Assembly: GCA_007123785.1 (NCBI GenBank)
Contig: SLGL01000290.1
Span: 1 to 6,010, forward strand
DNA length: 6,010 bases
Direction of reading: 5' to 3'
From: Balneolaceae bacterium
Lineage (GTDB): Bacteria > Bacteroidota > Rhodothermia > Balneolales > Balneolaceae
Positions 1 through 5,773 of this stretch are shown piece after piece (position 1 is the first letter of the stretch; every line of letters begins with the position of its first letter). The translations under genes and the position numbers were made by a program. Under the pieces are notes generated by a model that was given only the letters and a program-made list of their open reading frames with translations, did no database searches and was not told where the DNA came from.

Positions 1-1098
1 CTCGCTGTTCACTTCAAAAATAGCTTTGGTGCTGTTACTCTTCGGGCTGAGTGCAAGAAATATAGCGGCATGAGCCAGAAAATAAAATCCTTCGGGCATT
101 CCGGTTTTCAAAAAAGCTTCGTGTGCCGAATGGATCACCGTAAGAGCATAGGGATCAGCCATTCCCACATCCTCTGAGGCAAAAATCAGCAGACGCCTGA
201 AAATAAAATTGGGATCTTCTCCCCCTTCCAGCATCGCATTCATCCAGTAAAGGGAAGCATCCACATCTGAACCCCGCATCGACTTGATAAAGGCAGAAGC
301 GTAGTGGTAGTGTTCATCTCCCCCCCGATCGTAACGCACACTGCGTTTTTGAATTGACTGCCTGGCGATCTCAAGTGTTATTTTTACACTCCCTTCCACA
401 CTTTTCGGTGTGGAAAGCGCAGCCACTTCAAGAGCATTCATCGCATTGCGGATATCACCACCGGCATAATCGGCCAAATGATCAATCGCTTCTTCCGAAA
501 CATCAAGATTCATAAATCCAAGCCCCCGTTCCTTATCCATCAATGCCTGTTTAAGCATCATCTTGACATGATCGGTTGTAAGAGGATATAATTCAAACAA
601 CTGGCACCGAGACAGCAGCGGACTTACAAGCGAATAAAACGGGTTTTCAGTCGTCGCCCCTACCAGTGTCAGTACACCCGATTCAAGATGGGGAAGCAGT
701 GCATCCTGCTGGGCTTTGTTCCACCTATGAATTTCATCAACAAAAAGGATCGTTTTTCTGCCATTGACTTTCCGCTGATGCTCCGCTTTACCCACTACAT
801 TTCTCAGCTCTTTGATACCGTCAAGCACCGCATTGATCACTTCGAAACGGGCATCAATTTCACGCGAAATAACGAGGGCAAGTGTCGTTTTCCCCGAACT
901 GGGCGGGCCATAAAAAATGAGTGAGCCAATCACACCGCTTTTAATCATCCGGTTCAGCATGTAACCTTCACCAACCAGGTGATCCTGTCCTGCAAACTCA
1001 GCAAGGGAGCGCGGCCTCATCCGTGTGGCAAGCGGCTGGTTTTCTGAGCTGGACAAATGATCTTTTTTATTGGATTTGTCATCTTCAAACAGATCCAT
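1..1098 (-). CDS. rarA: RarA/MgsA-family AAA+ ATPase, replication-associated recombination protein A (3' end beyond window)
   Basis: Reading the minus strand from the ATG at 1098 gives 366 codons, open to the window edge. The C-terminal part, roughly 80 residues by comparison with the about 447-aa E. coli protein, is outside the window. The N-terminal region PLATRMRPRSLAEFAGQDHL (residues 22-41) is the usual RarA/clamp-loader-like entry. Walker A is GPPSSGKTT (64-72), Walker B is ILFVDEIHRWNKAQQD (117-132), sensor 1 is GATTENP (147-153), and LLSRC (161-165) supplies the arginine-finger region. Later segments such as YAGGDIRNAMNALE and the SDVDASLYWMNAMLEGGEDP block match the RarA-specific lid and tetramerisation region. 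The family works in the cytoplasm at stalled replication forks, with the clamp loader, SSB and RecA. Start choice: an in-frame TAA lies 21 nt upstream with no ATG, GTG or TTG between. The gene is divergent from the CBS gene across about 100 bp. Its Walker A has SS where the family more often has GT or similar, which still fits GxxxxGKT. Confidence 0.95.
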   Translation of the reverse strand, partial: MDLFEDDKSNKKDHLSSSENQPLATRMRPRSLAEFAGQDHLVGEGYMLNRMIKSGVIGSLIFYGPPSSGKTTLALVISREIDARFEVINAVLDGIKELRNVVGKAEHQRKVNGRKTILFVDEIHRWNKAQQDALLPHLESGVLTLVGATTENPFYSLVSPLLSRCQLFELYPLTTDHVKMMLKQALMDKERGLGFMNLDVSEEAIDHLADYAGGDIRNAMNALEVAALSTPKSVEGSVKITLEIARQSIQKRSVRYDRGGDEHYHYASAFIKSMRGSDVDASLYWMNAMLEGGEDPNFIFRRLLIFASEDVGMADPYALTVIHSAHEAFLKTGMPEGFYFLAHAAIFLALSPKSNSTKAIFEVNSE

Positions 1099-1187
1099 AA
1101 CTGGCAGTATTCGGTGTTAAAATTCTGATTTGATATTTTTTTTTGTAAATCATCAAAAATCTTATTTATTGAATGTATGTGTAAAAA

Positions 1188-1194
1188 AAGGAGG
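1188..1194 (+). promoter_or_regulatory. Strong Shine-Dalgarno site for the CBS-domain gene
   Basis: AAGGAGG lies 4 nt before the ATG at 1199. This decides the start: an in-frame ATG at 1130 would add 23 residues (MIFFFVNHQKSYLLNVCVKKGG...) encoded by AT-rich leader that contains this ribosome-binding site. The other genes in the window have only weak or no such site, so this gene stands out as efficiently initiated. Confidence 0.85.
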
Positions 1195-1198
1195 CATT

Positions 1199-1636
1199 AT
1201 GAAAGTTAAAGAGATTTTGAGCCGAAAAGGTAATGATATTTACTCAATCCGTTCGGACGAAACCGTGTTCAATGCGATCAAAAAAATGTCGGGACTTAAA
1301 ATCGGTGCATTGCTGGTTATTGATAACGGTGATTTGAAGGGAATGATTTCCGAGCGGGACTATCGCGACAAAGTGATATTAAAAGGCCGAAAATCAAAAA
1401 CTACCGAAGTTAACGAGATTATGAGCAGGCAGGTTTTTTGTGTGAATGTGAATGATGACATTCGTGTATGCATGAAAATTATGACTGAAAAACGCATCCG
1501 GCATCTTCCGGTTCTGGCAGACGGCAAACTGGCGGGGCTGATTTCCATCGGTGATGTGGTCAAATCGGTCATTGATCATCAAAAAGTGGAAATCGATTCA
1601 CTGCGCAGTTACATCACGAGCGGATATCCGGGTTAG
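1199..1636 (+). CDS. Tandem CBS-domain protein
   Basis: A 145-aa protein made of two CBS domains and nothing else. CBS1 is about residues 1-65, opening with MKVKEILSRKG and closing with LKGMISERDYRDKVILKG. CBS2 is about 72-130, opening with VNEIMSRQVFCV and including RIRHLPVLADGKLAGLISIG. A short helical tail (about 131-145, ending SYITSGYPG) follows. CBS pairs (Bateman modules) bind adenosine nucleotides or related ligands in the cleft between the domains. Stand-alone pairs of this layout are common in bacteria and resemble the mycobacterial HRP1-like group, but their partner proteins are usually unknown. The RHLPV and SIGDVV segments are typical of the second domain. No transporter, kinase or dehydrogenase is fused or adjacent, so I assign no specific target. 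The gene is monocistronic here, divergent from rarA and convergent with galT, and it starts at the ATG after AAGGAGG. Confidence 0.92.
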   Translation: MKVKEILSRKGNDIYSIRSDETVFNAIKKMSGLKIGALLVIDNGDLKGMISERDYRDKVILKGRKSKTTEVNEIMSRQVFCVNVNDDIRVCMKIMTEKRIRHLPVLADGKLAGLISIGDVVKSVIDHQKVEIDSLRSYITSGYPG

Positions 1637-1638
1637 GT

Positions 1639-1698
1639 AAATAACCGTAGCGCCGTGTCAAGAATGAAGTTTCGCAAGAAAAGACTGAATGGTTATTT
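1639..1698. repeat. 8-bp inverted repeat bracketing a dispersed repeat copy; possible weak bidirectional terminator
   Basis: AAATAACC (1639-1646) and GGTTATTT (1691-1698) are perfect inverted repeats separated by 44 nt, filling nearly the whole 64-bp gap between the convergent CBS gene and galT. The placement suits transcription termination on both strands. The stem is AT-rich, the loop is long and neither side has a clean U-tract, so terminator function is only a possibility. Confidence 0.35.
1655..1681 (+). repeat. Copy 1 of a 27-nt dispersed repeat
   Basis: These 27 bases are identical, base for base, to the reverse complement of 5148-5174, about 3.5 kb away. The unit contains TTTCGCAAGAAA (1670-1681), which can fold as a small hairpin with a GCAA (GNRA-type) tetraloop. 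Outside the 27 nt the two loci do not match. At the other locus the same bases form the right terminal arm of a 132-bp inverted-repeat element, so this copy looks like a solo arm or decayed remnant of that element. Confidence 0.8.
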
Positions 1699-1700
1699 TC

Positions 1701-2750
1701 TCACTTCTCCAAATAATGTACATCCGGCAACTCCCTGAGCATTCCCGCACTGTATTCAGCCGTTATATCGCGCTGGGGGTTTGCGAGCATTTCATATCCC
1801 ACTCTGAATTTTTTGATAGTGGCCGACCTTAACAGGGGCGGATAGAAATGCATGTGAAAATGCCATTCGGGATGATCCTTGCCATCTGTGGGAGATGGGT
1901 GGAATCCTGCCGAATATGGAAAGGAGATTCGGAACAGATTATCGTACCGTGTTGTAATTTTTTTGATGATATCGGCCAGTGATCGTTTTTCACCACTCGT
2001 CATATCCGAAAAACTGCCAAACGCACGCCGGGATATCAGAATAGTTTCGAACGGCCAGAATGCCCAGAAAGGTACGATCACGATAAAATCCTCATTTTGT
2101 ACCACAATCCTTTTTTCCTCTTTCAGTTCAAGCTCCAGGTAATCGGAAAGCAGAGTTCGGCCATTTTTTTCAAAATATGTTTTTTGCTGAACCAACTCTT
2201 TCATCGGCTCTTCGGGTATGCTTTCCTGTGCCCAGATCTGCCCGTGCGGATGCGGGTTGCTGCATCCCATAACCTCACCCTTATTTTCAAAAATCTGCAC
2301 AAAATTGATAAAATCTTTGCTGCCCAGTTCCTCGTATTGGACTGTCCACAGTTCCACCACTTCTGTAATCGCGTCGACCGACATTTCGGGTAGTGTCAGG
2401 TTGTGTCTTGGGGAAAAGCAGATAACGCGACAAATTCCACGCTCTGTTTTTGCAACCAGCAGATCGTTTTGGTTATGCTTATCCTGTGGGGTATCCGGCA
2501 GAAGTGCACTAAAATCGTTATCAAACACAAAAGTGGAACCATACGCCGGATTTCTGTTTCCGCCCGCACGCTCATTGCCGGGGCAGAGATAACAACCGGA
2601 GCCATACTCCTCTTTTTTTTTCGCAGCCTGCTCTTCTTCCTGTCCCTGCCAGGGCCTTTGGGTTCGGTGAGGCGAAACCTGCACCCATTCCCCCGTAAGG
2701 ATGTTCAATCTTCGATGTGGACTATTTTTGAATATCTCGTTCATGTTCAT
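1701..2750 (-). CDS. galT: Galactose-1-phosphate uridylyltransferase
   Basis: A 349-aa protein, almost the same length as the E. coli enzyme (348 aa). It catalyses UDP-glucose + galactose-1-phosphate to glucose-1-phosphate + UDP-galactose, the second step of the Leloir pathway, in the cytoplasm. It opens with HRRLNILTGEWVQVSPHR. The HPH active site lies in GCSNPHPHGQIWA (162-174): H169 is the nucleophile that becomes uridylylated and Q171 the nearby conserved glutamine. The structural-zinc ligands seen in E. coli are all present as C53 and C56 (CYLC), H116 and H167. The C-terminal block HFHMHFYPPLLRSATIKKF is also family-typical. It is last in the lipoprotein-galK-galT unit, 14 nt after galK. 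The ATG at 2750 is preferred over the ATG at 2744 because GAAAGG (2766-2761) is better spaced for it, 10 nt upstream. That site overlaps the galK stop codon, which suggests coupled translation. Confidence 0.97.
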   Translation of the reverse strand: MNMNEIFKNSPHRRLNILTGEWVQVSPHRTQRPWQGQEEEQAAKKKEEYGSGCYLCPGNERAGGNRNPAYGSTFVFDNDFSALLPDTPQDKHNQNDLLVAKTERGICRVICFSPRHNLTLPEMSVDAITEVVELWTVQYEELGSKDFINFVQIFENKGEVMGCSNPHPHGQIWAQESIPEEPMKELVQQKTYFEKNGRTLLSDYLELELKEEKRIVVQNEDFIVIVPFWAFWPFETILISRRAFGSFSDMTSGEKRSLADIIKKITTRYDNLFRISFPYSAGFHPSPTDGKDHPEWHFHMHFYPPLLRSATIKKFRVGYEMLANPQRDITAEYSAGMLRELPDVHYLEK

Positions 2751-2760
2751 AAATCTTTTA

Positions 2761-2766
2761 CCTTTC
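2761..2766 (-). promoter_or_regulatory. Ribosome-binding site for galT overlapping the galK stop codon
   Basis: GAAAGG on the minus strand shares its first two bases with the TGA stop of galK (2767-2765) and lies 10 nt before the galT ATG. This arrangement fits translational coupling, in which ribosomes finishing galK reinitiate on galT, and helps keep kinase and transferase amounts matched. It is a moderate rather than strong Shine-Dalgarno match. Confidence 0.5.
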
Positions 2767-3940
2767 AGATGAGTTCTCCGGGATCTGCCAGTCCCGTTCC
2801 CTCGCTGATGTTCACTTCATAAAACTCAACATCACTGTTCAGATTTGTCCTGTATATCCCGGCAATTGTCTCTTTAATTTCTTGCATATTCCCCTTTTTT
2901 ACAAGATTGATCGTACAGCCGCCAAACCCGCCGCCCATCATTCTCGCACCCAATACCGAATCCAAATTTTCGGTGATTTCCACCAACAGATCCAGTTCCC
3001 GGCAGCTCACTTCATATTCATCACGCAATCCGTAGTGAGATTCGTACATTCTCTGTCCGAATGATTCAATATTTCCACTCTCCAGGTCATCACAGGCATT
3101 CAATACCCGCTGATTTTCATTCACGACAAACCGGCAGCGGCGATAAACAATTTCAGCCATTTCCTGTTTATGAAACTCCAGCAATTCATGAGAAACATCC
3201 CTTAGTTTTTGAATTCCGGACTCATGTTTTTGCAAGGTTTTCACTCCCTGCTCGCACTGGCTTCGCCGTACATTGTATTCTGAGGTGGCCAGTTCCCTGT
3301 GAACTTTGGTATCACAGAGAAGGATATCCACGATATCTGTTTTGACCGGATAAAGAGAAAAATCAAGCGTGCGACAGTCCAGTTTCAGTGCATGGCCTTC
3401 TTTGCCGTGGATACTGGCGAACTGATCCATAATACCGCACTGTACGCCCACAAACTGGTTCTCTGCAGCCTGGGCCATCAATGCAATCTCAAGGAGAGAG
3501 AAATCCAGCCTGAACAGCTCATTCAGCCCAAATAGCACTCCTCCTTCGAGCGCAGCAGATGATGAGAGCCCTGCCCCGATGGGTATATTGCCGCCAAATA
3601 CACAATCAAAACCTCTGACCGGTTTTCCTTTTTTCTGAACCTGTTCCACCACTCCCAGAATGTAATTGACCCAGCTCTGGCCTGCATTTTGATAATGATC
3701 TGCAATCCCGGTTTCGTATGTTTGATCCATATCTGCAGATACCAGTCGAATTTTGTCAATTCCGTTTGGAGCCATCGCAAAAAGAATATTTTTATCGATA
3801 GCAGCAGGCAGCACAAAACCATCGTTGTAGTCAGTATGTTCCCCAATTAGATTGATACGGCCGGGTGATTGCACCAGAACCGGTTCATCAGAAAAGTGCT
3901 TTTTGAAGAGGCGCAGAATATTTTCAGAACGTTTTTTCAT
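2765..3940 (-). CDS. galK: Galactokinase (GHMP kinase family)
   Basis: A 391-aa protein, close to the about 382 aa of E. coli GalK. It phosphorylates alpha-D-galactose at C1 with ATP, the entry step of the Leloir pathway, in the cytoplasm. The galactokinase signature GRINLIGEHTDYNDG is at residues 27-41, with R28 matching the conserved catalytic arginine. The GHMP ATP-binding loop is PIGAGLSSSAALE (120-132). QCGIMDQFAS places the catalytic aspartate at D172. The third GHMP motif, MMGGGFGGC, is near 334-342. It follows the lipoprotein gene with a 5-nt gap and precedes galT by 14 nt, so all three are almost certainly cotranscribed. The start at 3940 has only a weak AGG upstream. No galE, galM or gal repressor is present in the window, so the rest of the pathway must be encoded elsewhere. 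Confidence 0.97.
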   Translation of the reverse strand: MKKRSENILRLFKKHFSDEPVLVQSPGRINLIGEHTDYNDGFVLPAAIDKNILFAMAPNGIDKIRLVSADMDQTYETGIADHYQNAGQSWVNYILGVVEQVQKKGKPVRGFDCVFGGNIPIGAGLSSSAALEGGVLFGLNELFRLDFSLLEIALMAQAAENQFVGVQCGIMDQFASIHGKEGHALKLDCRTLDFSLYPVKTDIVDILLCDTKVHRELATSEYNVRRSQCEQGVKTLQKHESGIQKLRDVSHELLEFHKQEMAEIVYRRCRFVVNENQRVLNACDDLESGNIESFGQRMYESHYGLRDEYEVSCRELDLLVEITENLDSVLGARMMGGGFGGCTINLVKKGNMQEIKETIAGIYRTNLNSDVEFYEVNISEGTGLADPGELI

Positions 3941-3945
3941 CAGTC

Positions 3946-4926
3946 TTAAAACCTGCAGGAAATTGGACGAAAAGAAGATACCTCATAAATGTAATGGCGG
4001 GATTCATCATCTTCCGGGATAAAATGAAACGCCAGTTTATCTTCCAGGCTTTGCACAAAGAACGGGTTTTGTGTCATAACACGCGGGTTTTCTCCCCTGG
4101 TGAATTCCTCAACCGGAATCTGATATTCAGGTTGAAGTGTGTTCAGGTTAATCAGTTCAATTCCTCCAATTGGGATACCTTTATAGCTGGATAATCCAGA
4201 GCAGATAGCTAAATCATTTCCAAGGTACTGGCAATCCTGGTAATCGATATAAAACTGAGAATTAATCTTAAATTCCGGCGCCCTTCGTTGTACGGGATCA
4301 GACAACATCAGGTTATCTTCCAGTTCCCATGAATAGACCCGCCTTGATCCCCAGTTGTATCCATGCAGCATCTGCTGGCCTGCATCAAAAATAACGGCTC
4401 CGATATGATCGGAAAACCGAAAAACTTCTTCTGCTTCCATCGTTTCGGGATCCACCCTGTACACCACTGAGCGGCTGTTCGGCCTGTATTCCGCCACAGG
4501 AACCCATATGTATCCTCCTCCATAATCGATTCCGCCCGGGTGATACATTCTGCCTTCGCTGAGTGTAATCGACTGGACCAGCTCCCCGTTTTCATCAAAC
4601 TTGAACAGATGACCTTCGCCTTCACCCGGGGTTCTGTCAAACCTTGAAATACCATCAATTGTCTCCGTACGCTCTCTAATTTCCACGGATGATAAAAAAT
4701 AGTAGCCGTTCCACTTGGTCATTCCCTGTGTGTGGAATGTCTGAAAAGGGAGCAGGTCATCACGGATCAGATCCCATTCAGCGTATCTGTCGAGGTGATG
4801 GAACAGAGACTGTACAGACCCCTCAGGCAATTCTCTGGGTTGTGGTGGTGGTTCCGGTTCTGAACACGCAACAATCAACCAGAGGCATCCTGTCATTAAT
4901 AACAAAAGCCGAATGTTAGAAATCAT
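3946..4926 (-). CDS. DUF6454-like lipoprotein heading the gal operon
   Basis: A 326-aa protein with a lipoprotein signal peptide: a short basic start, hydrophobic residues 7-19, then IVAC with the acylated cysteine at C21, followed by SEPEPPPQP as a proline-rich linker. It is therefore likely anchored facing the periplasm or the outer surface. The mature part matches, from memory, conserved blocks of the DUF6454 family: FHTQGM (about 63-68), YYFLSSVEI, FDRTPGEGEGHLF, YHPGGIDY, IWVPVAEYRPNSRSVVYRVD, HGYNWGSRRVYSW, YIDYQDCQYLG and ICSGL. The repeated strand-like pattern suggests a beta-propeller, which is inference only. No catalytic function is established for the family that I know of. It is first in the operon, only 5 nt before galK, so a role tied to galactose or galactoside use is plausible. 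The ATG at 4926 has AT-rich upstream sequence and no Shine-Dalgarno site, as is common in Bacteroidota. Confidence 0.88.
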   Translation of the reverse strand: MISNIRLLLLMTGCLWLIVACSEPEPPPQPRELPEGSVQSLFHHLDRYAEWDLIRDDLLPFQTFHTQGMTKWNGYYFLSSVEIRERTETIDGISRFDRTPGEGEGHLFKFDENGELVQSITLSEGRMYHPGGIDYGGGYIWVPVAEYRPNSRSVVYRVDPETMEAEEVFRFSDHIGAVIFDAGQQMLHGYNWGSRRVYSWELEDNLMLSDPVQRRAPEFKINSQFYIDYQDCQYLGNDLAICSGLSSYKGIPIGGIELINLNTLQPEYQIPVEEFTRGENPRVMTQNPFFVQSLEDKLAFHFIPEDDESRHYIYEVSSFRPISCRF

Positions 4927-4942
4927 AAAAATAACGTAAACT

Positions 4943-4971
4943 ATCTTAAAAGTGACTTGCTAAAATATAAA
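4943..4971 (-). promoter_or_regulatory. Possible promoter of the lipoprotein-galK-galT operon
   Basis: On the minus strand, TTTATA (4971-4966) and TAAGAT (4948-4943) are separated by 17 bp, each matching 4 of 6 positions of the sigma-70 hexamers. The leader to the ATG at 4926 would be only about 10 nt. The Bacteroidetes-type TAnnTTTG element is not evident. The region is AT-rich, so chance matches are likely. Confidence 0.2.
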
Positions 4972-4974
4972 CTT

Positions 4975-5064
4975 ATGAAGATCAATACGGAAAGAGAGAT
5001 TAATACTTTTTCAGAGCAGCTCAGCGATGCTCATATTTACAGTATTGTGTCAACAATCAAATGA
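4975..5064 (+). other. Short 29-codon ORF ending inside the inverted-repeat element (possible truncated gene start)
   Basis: ATG at 4975 opens a 29-residue frame beginning MKINTEREINTFSEQLSDAH and stopping at TGA 5062-5064. Its last seven codons (IVSTIK and stop) are made by the left arm of the 132-bp element. There is no Shine-Dalgarno site, and I recognise no family. It may be a chance frame, or the 5' end of a gene cut by the element or an associated rearrangement. It is divergent from the lipoprotein gene, 48 bp away. Confidence 0.2.
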
Positions 5065-5176
5065 CGGGAAAACCCGCAATGTTTTTTCTTCAAAAAGGCT
5101 AAATAATTCCATTCTTACTGACATTGGTGACAAGGAAACATTGCGGGTTTCTTGCGAAACTTCATTCTTGACACAA
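5045..5176. mobile_element. 132-bp inverted-repeat element (MITE-like, non-coding)
   Basis: The ends are perfect 9-bp inverted repeats: TTGTGTCAA at 5045-5053 and TTGACACAA at 5168-5176. After a diverged 16-17 nt stretch, a perfect 15-bp inverted repeat follows, AAACCCGCAATGTTT at 5070-5084 with its complement at 5136-5150. The arms are therefore about 40 nt long, surrounding a 51-nt centre. There is no ORF inside. The right arm also carries GTTTCTTGCGAAAC, a small hairpin. I see no clear target-site duplication in the flanks. Size, long terminal inverted repeats and a second partial copy at 1655-1681 suggest a miniature transposable element or another dispersed palindromic repeat. The transposase or nuclease that would mobilise it is not in this window. 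Confidence 0.55.
5148..5174 (-). repeat. Copy 2 of the 27-nt dispersed repeat
   Basis: The reverse complement of this stretch is identical to 1655-1681. Here it forms the outer part of the right arm of the 132-bp element, and it can fold on the minus strand as GTTTC-GCAA-GAAAC, a 5-bp stem closed by a GNRA-type tetraloop. Confidence 0.8.
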
Positions 5177-5189
5177 CATTAGGAGGTCT

Positions 5190-5440
5190 GTGAACATTTC
5201 TGCTATGTCTGATTACCCGATAACTTTTCTTTTTTGGGGATAGCAGAGGCAGGTACTTCTCCGGTTCTGACAGAGTCTAACGAATATCGATACTTCATCA
5301 ATCGTTCACTTGTGTTCGGCCCTTTCGAGTCCCACCTGATGAGTCTTTGCTCACCTTTTCCTTTACCCGCCGCCATTTGATTCACTACCTTTTGGTTCGT
5401 CTCGAAGCCTCGGGATGAACAACAAATCTCCTTAACACCT
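5190..5440 (-). ncRNA. Candidate structured-RNA remnant, possibly group II intron domain I-III fragment
   Basis: No convincing coding frame is present, but several nested stems can be drawn. At 5279-5306 the minus strand reads AACGA-TTGAT, loop GAAGT, ATCGA, a 3-nt bulge, TCGTT: 10 pairs including one G-U. At 5338-5355 it reads GGTGAG and CTCATC around a 6-nt loop, 6 pairs with one G-U. TCTGCTAT (5199-5206) and ATAGCAGA (5240-5247) are an 8-bp inverted repeat. The two wobble pairs are allowed only on the minus-strand RNA. A further stem at 5395-5420 pairs fully only as plus-strand RNA (11 pairs, two G-U), so strand evidence is mixed. Phrases such as GGGCCGAACACAAGTGAAC and TGAAGTATCG look to me like bacterial group II intron domain I, which is a memory-based inference. 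No reverse transcriptase or domain V is present, so any intron would be a decayed fragment. Confidence 0.33.
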
Positions 5441-5461
5441 GAAAGCGTTGTGCTACAATAA

Positions 5462-5581
5462 ATGTAATTTAAAACTGTGTATTACATGGGTAATGTCAGG
5501 GATTTAGGGTGATGTTCACCAGATCATGGAAAAACCGATAAACACCCCTCTAAATCTCCCCTTATTCCTTATTAAGGGAGA
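5462..5581. repeat. Cluster of overlapping imperfect palindromes
   Basis: This gene-free stretch holds four inverted repeats. ATGTAAT (5462-5468) pairs with ATTACAT (5481-5487). The same ATTAC (5481-5485) can instead pair with GTAAT (5489-5493 region) around ATGG. GGGATTTAGGGTG (5499-5511) is an imperfect inverted repeat of CACCCCTCTAAATCTCCC (5543-5560). TCTCCCCTT (5555-5563) pairs with AAGGGAGA (5574-5581) with one bulged C. The CCCCTCTAAATCTCCCCTT...AAGGGAGACTT type of sequence resembles short palindromic intergenic repeats seen in many bacterial genomes. Membership of a repeat family is inference. Confidence 0.45.
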
Positions 5582-5662
5582 CTTAATGCCGAATAATTGA
5601 AAATCTTTATTAATCGAACGAAGGTATTCAGAAAAAGAAGGAAAAAATATCTAATCTCCAAT

Positions 5663-5706
5663 AAAAAAAGCACCTGCCTGACACTTTAACAAGTCAGAAC
5701 AGGTGC
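5663..5706 (-). terminator. Rho-independent terminator of the SusD transcription unit
   Basis: Read on the minus strand, GCACCTG (5706-5700) pairs with CAGGTGC (5676-5670), and CTGAC (5697-5693) pairs with GTCAG (5682-5678) inside it. This gives a 12-bp stem with a small internal asymmetry and a 10-nt loop, followed directly by a seven-base T run and further AT-rich sequence. It lies 67 bp beyond the SusD stop codon. It separates that unit from the gal operon, so the gal genes need their own promoter. Confidence 0.88.
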
Positions 5707-5773
5707 CGTTAAGAAGCTTTCAATTTAATACACCCCAGAAGGAGTGAATAAATTCCGGATTCAAATGTTTCTA

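Noticed and set aside
688..924. 78-codon plus-strand open frame inside rarA
   Set aside because: It overlaps the antisense of the Walker A and Walker B region of a clear RarA gene and resembles no family.
1130..1198. N-terminal extension of the CBS-domain protein from an upstream in-frame ATG
   Set aside because: The extension is low-complexity leader (poly-T and poly-A), lies before the first CBS domain, and contains the strong AAGGAGG site that serves the ATG at 1199.
1099..1198. Bacteroidetes-type promoter (TTTG / TAnnTTTG) in the rarA-CBS divergent gap
   Set aside because: The gap has T-rich matches such as TTTTG at 1141-1145 and TATTTATTG at 1163-1171, but none fits both elements and spacing well enough.
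2403..2822. 139-codon plus-strand open frame across the galT/galK junction
   Set aside because: It is antisense to two well-supported enzymes and spans their boundary; its composition follows the opposite strand.
3523..3846. 107-codon minus-strand open frame within galK
   Set aside because: It is in a different frame of galK, whose own frame carries all GHMP motifs.
4308..4658. 116-codon minus-strand open frame within the lipoprotein gene
   Set aside because: It is an alternative frame of the DUF6454-like gene, rich in Met, Trp and Cys, with no recognisable domain.
5045..5176. CRISPR repeat or tRNA-like structure
   Set aside because: There is only one inverted pair and no regularly spaced direct repeats; no cloverleaf or CCA-type acceptor can be drawn.
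5190..5243. 17-codon peptide after AGGAGG at 5181-5186 (GTG start at 5190, ending at TAG)
   Set aside because: The spacing of 3 nt is too short, the peptide is tiny and it lies in the stem region; the AGGAGG match is likely chance.
5203..5385. 60-codon minus-strand open frame (MNQMAAGKGKGEQ...)
   Set aside because: It has no Shine-Dalgarno site, is highly basic without a domain, and coincides with the stem-rich stretch, so it is better read as structured RNA or its remnant.
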